Assembly (NCBI RefSeq): GCF_025336485.1
Contig: NZ_JAODAB010000008.1
Span: forward strand, 124,001 to 188,000
DNA from: Pseudomonas citri
Lineage (GTDB): Bacteria > Pseudomonadota > Gammaproteobacteria > Pseudomonadales > Pseudomonadaceae
Direction: 5' to 3'
DNA length: 64,000 nt
Of this stretch, positions 1 to 7,888 are shown piece by piece. Each line of letters starts with the position of its first letter. The stretch's first letter is position 1. A model generated the notes under the pieces. That model saw only the letters and a program-made list of their open reading frames with translations, did no database searches and was not told where the DNA came from. Made by a program: the position numbers and the translations under genes.

Positions 1-538
1 CGTGGATGGTGGTGATCGAACCATGGCGGATACCCAGGTTCTCGTGGATGACCTTGACCACTGGAGCCAGGCAGTTGGTGGTGCAGGAGGCGGCGGTAAC
101 GATGCGGTGCTGAGCCGGATCGAACAGGTGCTGGTTGACGCCCATCACTACGTTCAACGCGCCTTTCTCCTTCACCGGAGCGCAGACCACCACGCGTTTA
201 ACGCCCTGATCGAGGTAGGCCTGGAGCACGGCTACCGACTTCATCTTGCCGCTGGCCTCGATGACGAGGTCACAGCCCGACCAGTCAGTGTCAGCGATCG
301 CCTTGTTCGCGGTGACCTTGATGCGCTTGCCCTCGATCACCACCGAGTCGCCTTCAGCGCTCGCCGCACGGTGCCAGCGCCCGTGGACCGAATCGAAGTT
401 GATCAGGTGGGCGTGCGTCGTGGGGTCGCCGGCCGGATCATTGATCTGGACGAACTCAAACTCTGGCCAGTCCCAGGACGCGCGCAGCACCAGTCGGCCG
501 ATACGTCCGAATCCATTAATGCCTACTTTGATTGCCAT
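1..538 (-). CDS. ArsJ-associated glyceraldehyde-3-phosphate dehydrogenase, C-terminal part off the window
   Basis: Reading leftward from an ATG at 538 the protein opens with MAIKVGINGFGRIGR, the Rossmann NAD-binding start of type I GAPDH, and reaches the catalytic SCTTNC motif with the nucleophile at about Cys152 before the window ends. The next gene upstream on the same strand is an ArsR repressor, 58 bp away. This pairing is known from arsenic islands in which a dedicated GAPDH joins arsenate to glyceraldehyde-3-phosphate, giving 1-arseno-3-phosphoglycerate, and the permease ArsJ exports it. ArsJ would lie just outside the window, so that part is inference. The early stretch INDPAGD fits the ars-linked subgroup rather than the housekeeping enzyme. 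About 180 residues are visible, roughly the first half. Confidence 0.88.
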   Translation of the reverse strand, partial: MAIKVGINGFGRIGRLVLRASWDWPEFEFVQINDPAGDPTTHAHLINFDSVHGRWHRAASAEGDSVVIEGKRIKVTANKAIADTDWSGCDLVIEASGKMKSVAVLQAYLDQGVKRVVVCAPVKEKGALNVVMGVNQHLFDPAQHRIVTAASCTTNCLAPVVKVIHENLGIRHGSITTIH

Positions 539-596
539 GTTGGTGTTCTCGAATTGCAGTGAGCGAGCGGTCAGAGGGTATCGTTCTCGGCAGTGA

Positions 597-953
597 TCAG
601 CAGCAGGTGGCGACGCGCTGGGGGCGGTCGCCCATAAGGTCCAGCCGCTTGGAGGTGGTGCCCAGCCACTCGCGGTTGGCTTCCAGCGTCGTCGTCAGGA
701 CTTCCCGTACCCAGGCGGGTAGCTCTGGGTGCAGCCGGTAGTAGACCCATTGGCCTTGTCGGCGGTCTTCCAGCAGGCCGTAGGTACGAAGTTGTGCGAG
801 ATGGCGGGAAACCTTGGGTTGACTCTCTTCCAGGGCACAGATCAACTCACAAACGCACAGCTCTTCCTCGCGAGCGATCATCAGCATCATCCGAATGCGG
901 TTCTCATCGGCGAGGCATTTGAAGACTTTGGTAGGTGTCAGCGAGTCAGTCAT
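597..953 (-). CDS. arsR: ArsR/SmtB-family metalloid-responsive repressor
   Basis: 118 residues, a normal ArsR length. A winged-helix core is visible, and residues 31-37 read ELCVCEL, the classical metalloid site: Cys33 and Cys35 are spaced as in As(III)/Sb(III)-binding ArsR proteins, and a CC pair ends the protein. The recognition helix is around SQPKVSRHL (residues 44-52). In this family, binding of trivalent arsenic releases the repressor from its operator. It is first in a leftward operon with the GAPDH gene and presumably arsJ, so it should be autoregulated with them. The ATG at 953 is the natural start, and a double TTCGAA site lies about 95-120 bp upstream. Confidence 0.93.
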   Translation of the reverse strand: MTDSLTPTKVFKCLADENRIRMMLMIAREEELCVCELICALEESQPKVSRHLAQLRTYGLLEDRRQGQWVYYRLHPELPAWVREVLTTTLEANREWLGTTSKRLDLMGDRPQRVATCC

Positions 954-1045
954 AGCGGTTCTCAGTGTTTGGTTTTCAGGAGTACGAACAGCTTGATGCG
1001 CTCCTGGATCTTGTGGGGCGTGTGACGGACTTGGTTTATATGTGG

Positions 1046-1075
1046 CTTTTCGAATATATGACTTTTCGAATGTAT
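1046..1075 (-). promoter_or_regulatory. Candidate ArsR operator: two TTCGAA copies 16 bp apart
   Basis: The decamer CTTTTCGAAT occurs at 1046-1055 and again at 1062-1071. Each copy contains the palindrome TTCGAA (1049-1054 and 1065-1070) in an AT-rich stretch upstream of arsR. A dimeric ArsR protein would be expected to sit on such a site. Assignment to ArsR rests on position and symmetry only. Confidence 0.5.
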
Positions 1076-1155
1076 TACAAGCCCTGCTTTGATCGAGGGC
1101 TTTACATGTGCGTTTTGAGAGGGGGGCAGAAGATGAGAATAGATTTCAGTTGGGC

Positions 1156-1182
1156 ATTAAAAAGCCGGCTTTTGGCCGGCTT
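1156..1182 (-). terminator. Rho-independent terminator, leftward, with no gene feeding it
   Basis: AAGCCGGC (1162-1169) pairs perfectly with GCCGGCTT (1175-1182) around a 5-nt loop. On the minus strand the stem is followed by TTTTTAA. It therefore ends leftward transcription, but the nearest leftward gene ends at 1538, about 355 bp away. Confidence 0.75.
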
Positions 1183-1537
1183 CTCGTTGACTGACTCAGT
1201 TCGTTTTTGACAAACCTCACCAGCCTTCAAAACGTACACCCGGCTCTTGCGGCCGGCTGTGGGACTTGGTCAGAAAGTGATCTGCCTTGTCGGTGCGAGG
1301 CGTGGGCTCGCGAATGTGGGGCGCAGGATACGCGGGTTTGCTTCGGAAGCCCAGTGGTAAGTGGTGTGGAATCATTGGGTTATCGGTGATTCAGGGGGGA
1401 AGCAGGGGGCTGCTGTGCAGCCCAGCGGGAGCAAGCTCCCTCGCCACAAGAGCTTCTGCCACAGATTCCTGCTTCTGCCACAGATCTTGTTCCTGCCTAA
1501 GATCCTGCTTTGGGCACCGATCCTTCTCTTGGGTTGG
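1183..1537. repeat. Gene-free gap with a REP-type palindrome and decayed tandem units
   Basis: I see no credible gene here. A GGGAG-CAAG-CTCCC palindrome lies at 1427-1440 inside the wider motif GCAAGCTCCCTCGCCACA. It is followed to about 1505 by degenerate copies of a unit containing CTTCTGCCACAGAT, spaced about 19 nt, then CTTGTTCCTGCC and ATCCTGCTTTGGG. The stretch 1187-1300 is featureless apart from a GC-rich patch near 1240-1265. Confidence 0.5.
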
Positions 1538-2269
1538 TCATTCGTATAGCGGCGGTCTCTGTTTGTTCAGGGTGGACCACCAGAACACCCAGCCGATCAC
1601 CCGGATATTCTGCGCATCAATCTGTTCGGCACTGAAGACTTCGTCGGGGTAGGCGGTGTGGTTGTGGCTGCGTAGGCGCAGGCGGTTGCCGGGGACGCGG
1701 TGCAGGTATTTGATGCGCAGCATGCCGTCGTGTTCGAGGGCGTAGATCTGGCCGTCGACGATGTGGGTCAGGCCGCGGTCGATGGCGAGGGTGGAGCCGT
1801 CTTCGATGCGTTCGGCCATGCTGTCGCCGACCATGGTGGTGCAGATGGCGTCGCTGGGGTCGATTTCCAGGGTGTCGAGGTGGCTGCGGGGCAGGCGGAT
1901 GGCGAGTTCGGGGATTTCGATGATGTGGGTTTCGGGTTCGCCGGGGGTGATGGGGGTTTCCTTGTAGAAAGGCAGTTCGATGTCCGTGGTTTCCGGGACG
2001 CTGTAGACGCCTTGGACTTCGGCGGCTTCGTAGGTGGTGCCGGGGCCGAAGCCCAGTGGGGTTTGCGGGCCTTCGCCGGTGGCGAGCCACTGCGGGCTGA
2101 CGGTCAGCAGGCTGGCGATGGAGTGGATGCGTCCTGGAGGGATGCCACGGTTGAACCAGTTGTTCACGTGCTGCGATTTCACGCCGTACAACTTCGCGAA
2201 GTCGGCGGATCGGATATGGGCTTCTTTAAGAAGGGCTCTGAAGCGGTCGCCACTGGAGATCTTTTTCAT
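1538..2269 (-). CDS. XRE-family repressor with S24 (LexA/CI-type) protease domain
   Basis: 243 residues from the ATG at 2269; a TTG at 2305 would add 12 residues of unlikely coding. The N-terminal 65 residues form a helix-turn-helix (DFAKLYGVKSQHVNNWFNRG). The C-terminal half is an S24 peptidase-like fold with GDSM (Ser150) and RIKYL (Lys187), the Ser-Lys dyad of self-cleaving repressors such as LexA, lambda CI and PrtR. No clear Ala-Gly or Cys-Gly cleavage site is seen in the linker (residues 66-100), so self-cleavage is not assured. No phage or pyocin genes lie nearby, so the targets are unknown; autoregulation through the palindrome at 2389-2406 is plausible. Confidence 0.85.
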   Translation of the reverse strand: MKKISSGDRFRALLKEAHIRSADFAKLYGVKSQHVNNWFNRGIPPGRIHSIASLLTVSPQWLATGEGPQTPLGFGPGTTYEAAEVQGVYSVPETTDIELPFYKETPITPGEPETHIIEIPELAIRLPRSHLDTLEIDPSDAICTTMVGDSMAERIEDGSTLAIDRGLTHIVDGQIYALEHDGMLRIKYLHRVPGNRLRLRSHNHTAYPDEVFSAEQIDAQNIRVIGWVFWWSTLNKQRPPLYE

Positions 2270-2388
2270 AAACGGAAAGTTTAGGGGCGACGGTGTTTTC
2301 GGCAATAAACATGTCGTTCAAATTTATAAGATGATCTTTCCGTTTGCGGGATTTGAATTGAGAGCGGTAAACGCGATTAAACGATCGC

Positions 2389-2406
2389 TAATACATTTTA
2401 GTATTA
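2389..2406. promoter_or_regulatory. Perfect palindrome TAATAC-N6-GTATTA upstream of the S24 repressor
   Basis: TAATAC and GTATTA are exact inverted copies separated by ATTTTA, within an AT-rich 130-bp stretch between the repressor start and the ppa terminator. CI-like repressors bind such 14-18-bp dyads, so this is a candidate autoregulatory operator. Confidence 0.4.
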
Positions 2407-2420
2407 ACTTTCATTTAGGC

Positions 2421-2448
2421 ATAAAAAACCCCGGTGTATACCGGGGTT
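2421..2448. terminator. Rho-independent terminator after ppa, usable both ways
   Basis: AACCCCGGT (2427-2435) pairs with ACCGGGGTT (2440-2448). On the minus strand the stem is followed by six T residues (2421-2426 as A on the plus strand), directly after the ppa stop. The plus-strand side is followed by the weaker CTTCTTC. Confidence 0.85.
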
Positions 2449-2464
2449 CTTCTTCAATTCAGTC

Positions 2465-2992
2465 TCAGCCTTTGTAGGCGGCAACCGACTTGGTGATCGC
2501 TTCGCGGGCGGCGTCTGCGCCGGCCCAGCCTTCGATCTTGACCCACTTGCCTTTTTCGAGGTCTTTGTAGTTCTCGAAGAAGTGTTCGATCTGCTGGATC
2601 AGCAGTTTCGGCAGGTCAGTGTATTCCTTCACGTCGACGTACAGTTGCGACAGTTTGTCGTGAGGTACGGCGATGACTTTGGCGTCGCCGCCGCCGTCGT
2701 CGGTCATGTTCAGGATGCCGACCGGACGGGCGCGGATGACCGAGCCTGGGGCAACCGGGTAAGGGGTGACGACCAGCACGTCGAGGGGGTCGCCGTCGTC
2801 GGCCAGGGTGTTAGGGATGAAACCGTAGTTGGCCGGGTAGAACATTGGGGTGGCCATGAAACGGTCAACGAACAGGCAATCGCTGTCCTTGTCGATTTCG
2901 TATTTGATCGGGGCGTGGTTGGCCGGGATTTCGATCGCAACGTAGATGTCGTTCGGCAGGTCTTTGCCAGCCGGAATCTTGCTGTAGCTCAT
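2465..2992 (-). CDS. ppa: Inorganic pyrophosphatase
   Basis: 175 residues, the length of bacterial family I soluble pyrophosphatases, which hydrolyse pyrophosphate to phosphate with Mg2+ and so drive biosynthetic reactions. The signature DGDPLDVLV around residue 65 carries the metal-binding aspartates, and the N-terminal IPAGKDLP matches the family. The gene stands alone: a strong terminator follows it, and 102 bp separate it from the peptidase gene upstream. Cytosolic and housekeeping. Confidence 0.97.
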   Translation of the reverse strand: MSYSKIPAGKDLPNDIYVAIEIPANHAPIKYEIDKDSDCLFVDRFMATPMFYPANYGFIPNTLADDGDPLDVLVVTPYPVAPGSVIRARPVGILNMTDDGGGDAKVIAVPHDKLSQLYVDVKEYTDLPKLLIQQIEHFFENYKDLEKGKWVKIEGWAGADAAREAITKSVAAYKG

Positions 2993-3094
2993 TGGGCGGT
3001 GCCCCCGTTAGTTGACCAAAAGGCTGGTCGGATTGACCAAAAAGTGGCGGCGATTATAGGCATATTCGGCCGCTGTTGCCACGTATCCAGGGTC

Positions 3095-3916
3095 TTAGAG
3101 ACTTTGGTATGACGCCTGATAGACCGGATCCTGCGCTTGAAGTTGCCGCAGTCGGGCCAACGGATCCTGGCGGTAGAACGCTTTGAGCTGTTCATAGACC
3201 TTGGGATAGGCCTGGTGCAGCAGGTCCGGGGCACTGAAGAAGTATTCGCTGGTGACGGCGAAGAATTCCGCCGGGTTTTCCGCCGCGTAGGGGTCGATGG
3301 CCGTTTCGGCGTCTGGGTCTTGGTCCAGTTGGCGGTTGAGGTCGTCGAAGGCTTGTTGCATGGCTTCGGCCCAGTCGCTGACGCGCATGTCGGTGTGCAG
3401 CGGTGGCAGGCCGTTGGCGTCGCCGTTGAGCATGTCGAGTTTGTGCGCCAGTTCGTGGATCACCAGGTTGTAGCCGTCCCAGCCGCCGCTGGCCAGCACG
3501 CCGTCCCAGGCCAGGATGATCGGGCCTTGGGGCCAGGCTTCGCCGCTGTGTTCGCCGTCCCATTCGTGTTCGATGCCGCTGGCGTCGCGATGGCGTTGGG
3601 GGCTGAGGAAGTCGTCGGGGTAGAGGACGATTTCGTGGAAGCCCTGGTACCAGTTCAGGTCATCCAGGTGCATCAGTGGCAATTGGGCCTGGGCGGCGAG
3701 CAGCAGGCGTTGTTCCTGGTGCAGTTCAACGCCGGGCAGGGCGGTGAGGTGTTTGTCGTGCAGGAACAATACACAGGCTTCGCGCAGCCATTGATCCTCG
3801 GCGGCGCTTAGGCCGTCGAGGAAGCTCAGGTGCTGGCGCACCCGCTGCCAGGTGTCGTCGGCGACGGGGTGTTTGGCGAGGGTGCGTCGACGGCGCCAGT
3901 TGCTGAGTGACCACAT
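3095..3916 (-). CDS. mtfA: Zinc-dependent peptidase, MtfA (M90) family
   Basis: 273 residues. The metalloprotease motif HELAHKLD near residue 155 supplies two zinc-binding histidines and the catalytic glutamate, and the later AENPAEFFAV contributes the third ligand region, as in MtfA. In E. coli MtfA binds the glucose repressor Mlc and has aminopeptidase activity; Mlc is not a given in Pseudomonas, so the substrate is unknown. It begins 6 bp after the stop of the DedA gene, so the two are almost certainly cotranscribed. No signal peptide, so it is cytosolic. Confidence 0.88.
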   Translation of the reverse strand: MWSLSNWRRRRTLAKHPVADDTWQRVRQHLSFLDGLSAAEDQWLREACVLFLHDKHLTALPGVELHQEQRLLLAAQAQLPLMHLDDLNWYQGFHEIVLYPDDFLSPQRHRDASGIEHEWDGEHSGEAWPQGPIILAWDGVLASGGWDGYNLVIHELAHKLDMLNGDANGLPPLHTDMRVSDWAEAMQQAFDDLNRQLDQDPDAETAIDPYAAENPAEFFAVTSEYFFSAPDLLHQAYPKVYEQLKAFYRQDPLARLRQLQAQDPVYQASYQSL

Positions 3917-3922
3917 GGGCGA

Positions 3923-4579
3923 TCAGCGCGATTCGGCGTTGGAGTTGCAGCGGGCGAGGCGGCTGCGCACCAGGCTGATGATCATCGGCAGCAGCGACAC
4001 GAAGATGATGCCCACCACCAGCAGCGACAGGTTTTGCTTGATGAACGGTACGTTGCCGAAGAAGTAGCCGAGGGTGACGAGGCCGCCGACCCACAGCACG
4101 GTGCCGAGGACGCTGAAGCCGAAGAAGCGCACGTAGGGCATTTTGCCGACGCCGGCGACGAAGGGCGCGAAGGTGCGGATGATTGGCAGGAAACGCGCCA
4201 GGGTCACGGTTTTGCCGCCGTGTTTGTCGTAGAAGTCGTGGGTTTGCTGCAGGTAGTCGCGGCGGAAGATTTTCGAGTTGGGGTTGCTGAACAGTTTTTC
4301 ACCGGCGGTGCGGCCGATGAGGTAGTTGGTGCTGTCGCCGAGGATGGCCGCGAGCATCAACAGGCCGCCCAGCAGCAGCGGGTCCATGGCGCCACCGGCG
4401 GCGACGGCGCCGGCGATGAACAGCAGGGAGTCGCCTGGCAGGAACGGCGTCACCACCAGGCCGGTTTCGCAGAAGATCACCAGGAACAGGATGGCGTAGA
4501 TCCAGGTGCCGTAGTTGGTCACCAGCATGTCGAGGTACACGTCGAGATGCAGGATAAGGTCGAGGGGGTTGAAATCCAT
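3923..4579 (-). CDS. DedA-family membrane protein
   Basis: 218 residues from the ATG at 4579, chosen over an upstream GTG because AGGTG lies 6 bp before it. Several hydrophobic segments and the DedA signatures FCETGLVVTPFLPGDSLLF and the downstream R-F-P-x-x-R-T-F-A-P-F-V-A-G block are visible. DedA proteins are inner-membrane proteins needed for membrane potential and division; some flip undecaprenyl phosphate. First gene of a leftward pair with the zinc peptidase. A second DedA domain occurs fused to PAP2 at 22 kb. Confidence 0.93.
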   Translation of the reverse strand: MDFNPLDLILHLDVYLDMLVTNYGTWIYAILFLVIFCETGLVVTPFLPGDSLLFIAGAVAAGGAMDPLLLGGLLMLAAILGDSTNYLIGRTAGEKLFSNPNSKIFRRDYLQQTHDFYDKHGGKTVTLARFLPIIRTFAPFVAGVGKMPYVRFFGFSVLGTVLWVGGLVTLGYFFGNVPFIKQNLSLLVVGIIFVSLLPMIISLVRSRLARCNSNAESR

Positions 4580-4754
4580 GTAATGCACCTGTGCTGGCGG
4601 CCTGGCTCGGCAGGCTTGTGGATCGGGCTTGAAGAGGCTACAGCGTCTGTAGCCTTTTCTTACAAGCCGGGGAGAGCGGCATTATACGGGGTGGATTGTG
4701 AAGCGCGTGTTGAGTTTGTAGCGAGGGATTTCGGTGTGTTGCCTTGGGGTGAAA

Positions 4755-4970
4755 TACCTGTGGGAGCAAAGCTTGCTCGCGATGGTGGCTATTCATTCAA
4801 CATTGAAGGGGCTGACAGACCGCTGTCGCGAGCAAGCTTTGCTCCCACAGGTCTATCTCCCACAGATATATCTCCCGTGGATATGCCTGCTTGCCGCGAT
4901 GGCGGCGGGGCAGGCAGTATTGATGTCGCCTGACGGACCGCTATCGCGAGCAAGCTTTGCTCCCACAGAA
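4755..4970. repeat. REP cluster: one forward and two inverted copies, with tandem tails
   Basis: A copy of GTGGGAGCAAAGCTTGCTCGCGAT starts near 4761. Inverted copies (TCGCGAGCAAGCTTTGCTCCCACA) lie near 4827-4850 and 4945-4968. Between the last two, three 15-nt units run in tandem: GCTCCCACAGGTCTA, TCTCCCACAGATATA, TCTCCCGTGGATATG. The rest of the 4590-4992 gap shows no gene. Confidence 0.85.
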
Positions 4971-4992
4971 CGATCAGTCCGTAATAATTGGC

Positions 4993-5454
4993 TCAGAGCC
5001 CTTCGCTGATCGGCAACACGTAGTTCTTGAACTCGGTGTCTTCTTTAAAACCAATCGATTCGTAGGTTTTCTGCGCCACTTCGTTGTTGCTGCTGGTGGA
5101 GACGCGCATGCGCACGGCGTTGGTTTCCTTGGCCATTTTTTTCGCGGTGCGGATCAGGTGGTCGGCCACCAGTTGGCGGCGGGCGTCTTCGGCGACGTAG
5201 ATGTCGTTGAGGATCCACACGCGCTTGAGCGACAGCGACGAGAAACTCGGGTAGAGCTGGCAGAAGCCCAGCAATTTCTGGTCGTCGTCATCGGGCAAGG
5301 CCAGGTAGATCACCGATTCCTTGCGGCGCAGGCGTTTTTCGAGGAACGCCCGGGACGAGTCCGGGTAGGGCAGTGAGCCGTAGAATTCCCGGTATTTGAC
5401 GAACAATGGGGTCAGCAGGTCCAGGTGTTCCAGGGTTGCTTGAATAATCCGCAT
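4993..5454 (-). CDS. GNAT-family N-acetyltransferase
   Basis: 153 residues from the ATG at 5454; an in-frame upstream codon would add six residues without a better ribosome site. The fold of a GNAT enzyme is recognisable: LNDIYVAEDARRQLVADHL matches the acetyl-CoA-binding V-x-x-x-x-R-x-x-x-x region, and the C-terminal N-x-x-A-x-x-x-Y-E-x-x-G-F (residues 125-140) is the usual end of the domain. The glycines expected in the pyrophosphate loop are replaced (ARRQLV). Substrate unknown. It is monocistronic, between a REP cluster and eutC. Confidence 0.8.
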   Translation of the reverse strand: MRIIQATLEHLDLLTPLFVKYREFYGSLPYPDSSRAFLEKRLRRKESVIYLALPDDDDQKLLGFCQLYPSFSSLSLKRVWILNDIYVAEDARRQLVADHLIRTAKKMAKETNAVRMRVSTSSNNEVAQKTYESIGFKEDTEFKNYVLPISEGL

Positions 5455-5561
5455 GGCAGGTCTCGCTTGCAAAGGTCGACACAGAGTCTGACAACAACGG
5501 CGCGCTGCCGTGCTTTTGATGCTGCCTGAAAGCGGATCAAAAACGCAATCGGATGAACGGA

Positions 5562-6401
5562 TCAGCTTTGGGGCGGCATCAGTAGGAAATTACCTTTCAT
5601 ATCGGCACCGTTTTCCGACTCTAGAGTGTGAACCTGGGCCTCGTCCTTCAAATTGACCCCCGAGAGCTGCCGGCGGCAGGCCTCGCGCATCAGGTAGACC
5701 AGGCGATGGGCCGCCATGCCGTAGCTCAGACCTTCGAGGCGGACGTTGGAAATGCAGTTGCGATAGGCGTCGGTCAGGCCGACCTTGGGGTTATAGGTGA
5801 AGTACAGCCCCAGGCTGTCTGGCGAGCTGAGGCCGGGGCGTTCGCCGATGAGGATCACCGACATTTTCGCGCCCAGGCGCTCGGCCACTTCATCGGCCAC
5901 CGCGACGCGGCCCTGTTCCACCAGGATGACCGGCGAAACCGACCAGCCTTCGGCGGCGATCTGTTCTTCCAGCCGCGCCAGGAACGGCAACGTATGCCGA
6001 TGCACCGCCAGCGCCGAGAGGCCGTCGGCCACCACCATGGCCAAGTCCACCCCGCCGGGATGGGCCGCTGCGTAGTTGTCCAGCGCCTGCGCCGAGGCGT
6101 CATCCAGGCGTCGGCCCAGGTCCGGGCGTTGCAGGTAGCTGTGGCGGTCGGCAGCCGCGCTGTGCAGCAGCAGGCTTTCGCGGCCGCGCTCGGCCAATTG
6201 CGCGCGCAGGCCCGGGTGGTCGAACGCCAGGTGCACGGCGTCGCGGGCCTGGGCGTGGGCGTATTGGAAGTCCAGTTGGGCCTGGGTCGGCAGGCTGGTG
6301 CCGGTGCGGCCCAGGGCGATGCGCGCCGGGGTCAGGCGACGCAGGTCCAGCCAGGGGTTTGACGAATCGGCAGGGGTCTTGTCCATCGCTAATTCACTCA
6401 T
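5562..6401 (-). CDS. eutC: Ethanolamine ammonia-lyase, small subunit
   Basis: 279 residues. EutC with EutB forms the adenosylcobalamin enzyme that splits ethanolamine into acetaldehyde and ammonia. Family marks are the [12 protein letters not shown] opening, the DGLSALAV stretch near residue 130 and [14 protein letters not shown] near residue 190, which contributes to the cobalamin pocket. The start ATG overlaps the eutB stop as ATGA, so the subunits are translationally coupled. The pathway is cytosolic: no microcompartment shell genes are present here. Confidence 0.95.
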   Translation of the reverse strand: MSELAMDKTPADSSNPWLDLRRLTPARIALGRTGTSLPTQAQLDFQYAHAQARDAVHLAFDHPGLRAQLAERGRESLLLHSAAADRHSYLQRPDLGRRLDDASAQALDNYAAAHPGGVDLAMVVADGLSALAVHRHTLPFLARLEEQIAAEGWSVSPVILVEQGRVAVADEVAERLGAKMSVILIGERPGLSSPDSLGLYFTYNPKVGLTDAYRNCISNVRLEGLSYGMAAHRLVYLMREACRRQLSGVNLKDEAQVHTLESENGADMKGNFLLMPPQS

Positions 6402-7792
6402 CGCAAATGTGCCAGGGCGTGACGGAACGCCGGAGGCAGGTTGTCGCCGAACTGCACCCGGCCGTCGGCCTGGGTGAAGATGCCCATGTTTGCCAGCCAC
6501 CGTTCGAACTCCGGCGCCGGCTTCAGGCCCAGGGTCTGGCGGGCGTAGAGGGCGTCGTGGAACGAGGTGGTCTGGTAGTTGAGCATGATGTCGTCGGAAC
6601 CGGGGATGCCCATGATGAAGTTGATCCCGGCCACGCCCAGCAGGGTCAGCAGGGTGTCCATGTCGTCCTGGTCGGCTTCGGCGTGGTTGGTGTAGCAGAT
6701 GTCGCAACCCATCGGCACGCCCAGCAACTTGCCGCAGAAGTGGTCTTCCAGGCCGGCGCGGATGATCTGTTTGCCGTTGTACAGGTATTCCGGGCCGATG
6801 AATCCTACAACCGTGTTGACCAAAAACGGCTTGAAATGGCGTGCCACGGCGTAGGCCCGGGTTTCGCAGGTCTGTTGATCGACGCCGTGGTGGGCGTTGG
6901 CCGACAGGGCGCTGCCCTGGCCGGTTTCGAAATACATCAGGTTGTTGCCGAGGGTGCCGCGATTCAGGCTGAGCCCGGCGTCGTAGCCTTCTTGCAACAC
7001 GTTGAGGTTGATGCCGAAACTGGCGTTGGCCGCTTCGGTGCCGGCGATGGATTGGAACACCAGGTCCAGGGGCACGCCACGGTTGGCCGCTTCGATGGAG
7101 GTGGTGACGTGGGTCAGCACACAGCCTTGGGTCGGGATGTCGTAGCGCTGGATGATGGCGTCGAGCATTTCCAGCATGGCGCAGATCGAGGCGGTGCTGT
7201 CGGTGGCCGGGTTGATGCCGATCATGGCGTCGCCGTTGCCGTAGAGCAGGCCGTCGAGGATGCTCGCGGCGATCCCGGCGGGTTCATCTGTAGGGTGGTT
7301 GGGTTGCAGGCGCGTGGACAGGCGCCCGCGCAGGCCGAGGGTGCCGCGGAACCTGGTCACTACGCGGATTTTCTGCGCGACCAGCACCAGGTCCTGCACA
7401 CGCATGATCTTCGACACTGCGGCGGCCATTTCCGGGGTCAGGCCGGGGGCCAGGGCGCGCAGGCTCTGTTCATCGGCGGCGTCGCTGAGCAGCCAGTCGC
7501 GAAAGCCGCCGACGGTGAGATGGCTGACGGTGGCGAAGGCGTTTTTATCGTGAGTGTCGACGATCAGCCGAGTGACTTCGTCGGCTTCGTAAGGGATCAG
7601 CATTTCTTGCAGGAAATGGCTGAGGGGCAAGTCGGCCAGGGCCATTTGCGCGGCCACGCGCTCGCCATCGTTGAGTGCCGCGACACCGGCCAGGAAATCC
7701 CCTGAGCGCGCCGGGCTGGCCTTGGCCATCAGGTCTTTGAGGCTGTCGAAGCGATAGGTCTGGGCGCCGACGGTATGGGCGAATGCGGCCAT
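6398..7792 (-). CDS. eutB: Ethanolamine ammonia-lyase, large subunit
   Basis: 464 residues, the usual size of the catalytic TIM-barrel subunit, which binds substrate and performs the radical rearrangement with coenzyme B12. The conserved run around [12 protein letters not shown] and the C-terminal [15 protein letters not shown] match EutB closely. It lies between the permease gene (96 bp upstream) and eutC (4-bp overlap), all leftward. No eutA reactivase gene is seen in the window. A sigma-54 promoter ahead of the permease is the likely source of transcription. Confidence 0.97.
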   Translation of the reverse strand: MAAFAHTVGAQTYRFDSLKDLMAKASPARSGDFLAGVAALNDGERVAAQMALADLPLSHFLQEMLIPYEADEVTRLIVDTHDKNAFATVSHLTVGGFRDWLLSDAADEQSLRALAPGLTPEMAAAVSKIMRVQDLVLVAQKIRVVTRFRGTLGLRGRLSTRLQPNHPTDEPAGIAASILDGLLYGNGDAMIGINPATDSTASICAMLEMLDAIIQRYDIPTQGCVLTHVTTSIEAANRGVPLDLVFQSIAGTEAANASFGINLNVLQEGYDAGLSLNRGTLGNNLMYFETGQGSALSANAHHGVDQQTCETRAYAVARHFKPFLVNTVVGFIGPEYLYNGKQIIRAGLEDHFCGKLLGVPMGCDICYTNHAEADQDDMDTLLTLLGVAGINFIMGIPGSDDIMLNYQTTSFHDALYARQTLGLKPAPEFERWLANMGIFTQADGRVQFGDNLPPAFRHALAHLR

Positions 7793-7888
7793 GGGGCGGT
7801 GTCCTCTTGATTCACTGAATAACTCGAATACGCCAGTGCACTTCTATATGGCAGGCGCCGGGCAACGGGCCCGGCGCCGGTGCACTTT

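Noticed and set aside
965..1210. 81-codon frame starting near the arsR promoter
   Set aside because: It overlaps the operator and the orphan terminator, has mixed composition and no ribosome site.
4835..4881. Short tandem units considered as a CRISPR array (also at 11257 and 17112)
   Set aside because: The unit length of 15-19 nt leaves no spacers, the units diverge progressively and all match the REP edge.
4734..5009. 91-codon frame between the DedA and acetyltransferase genes
   Set aside because: It consists of REP copies and their tandem units read through; no ribosome site and no conservation of protein character.
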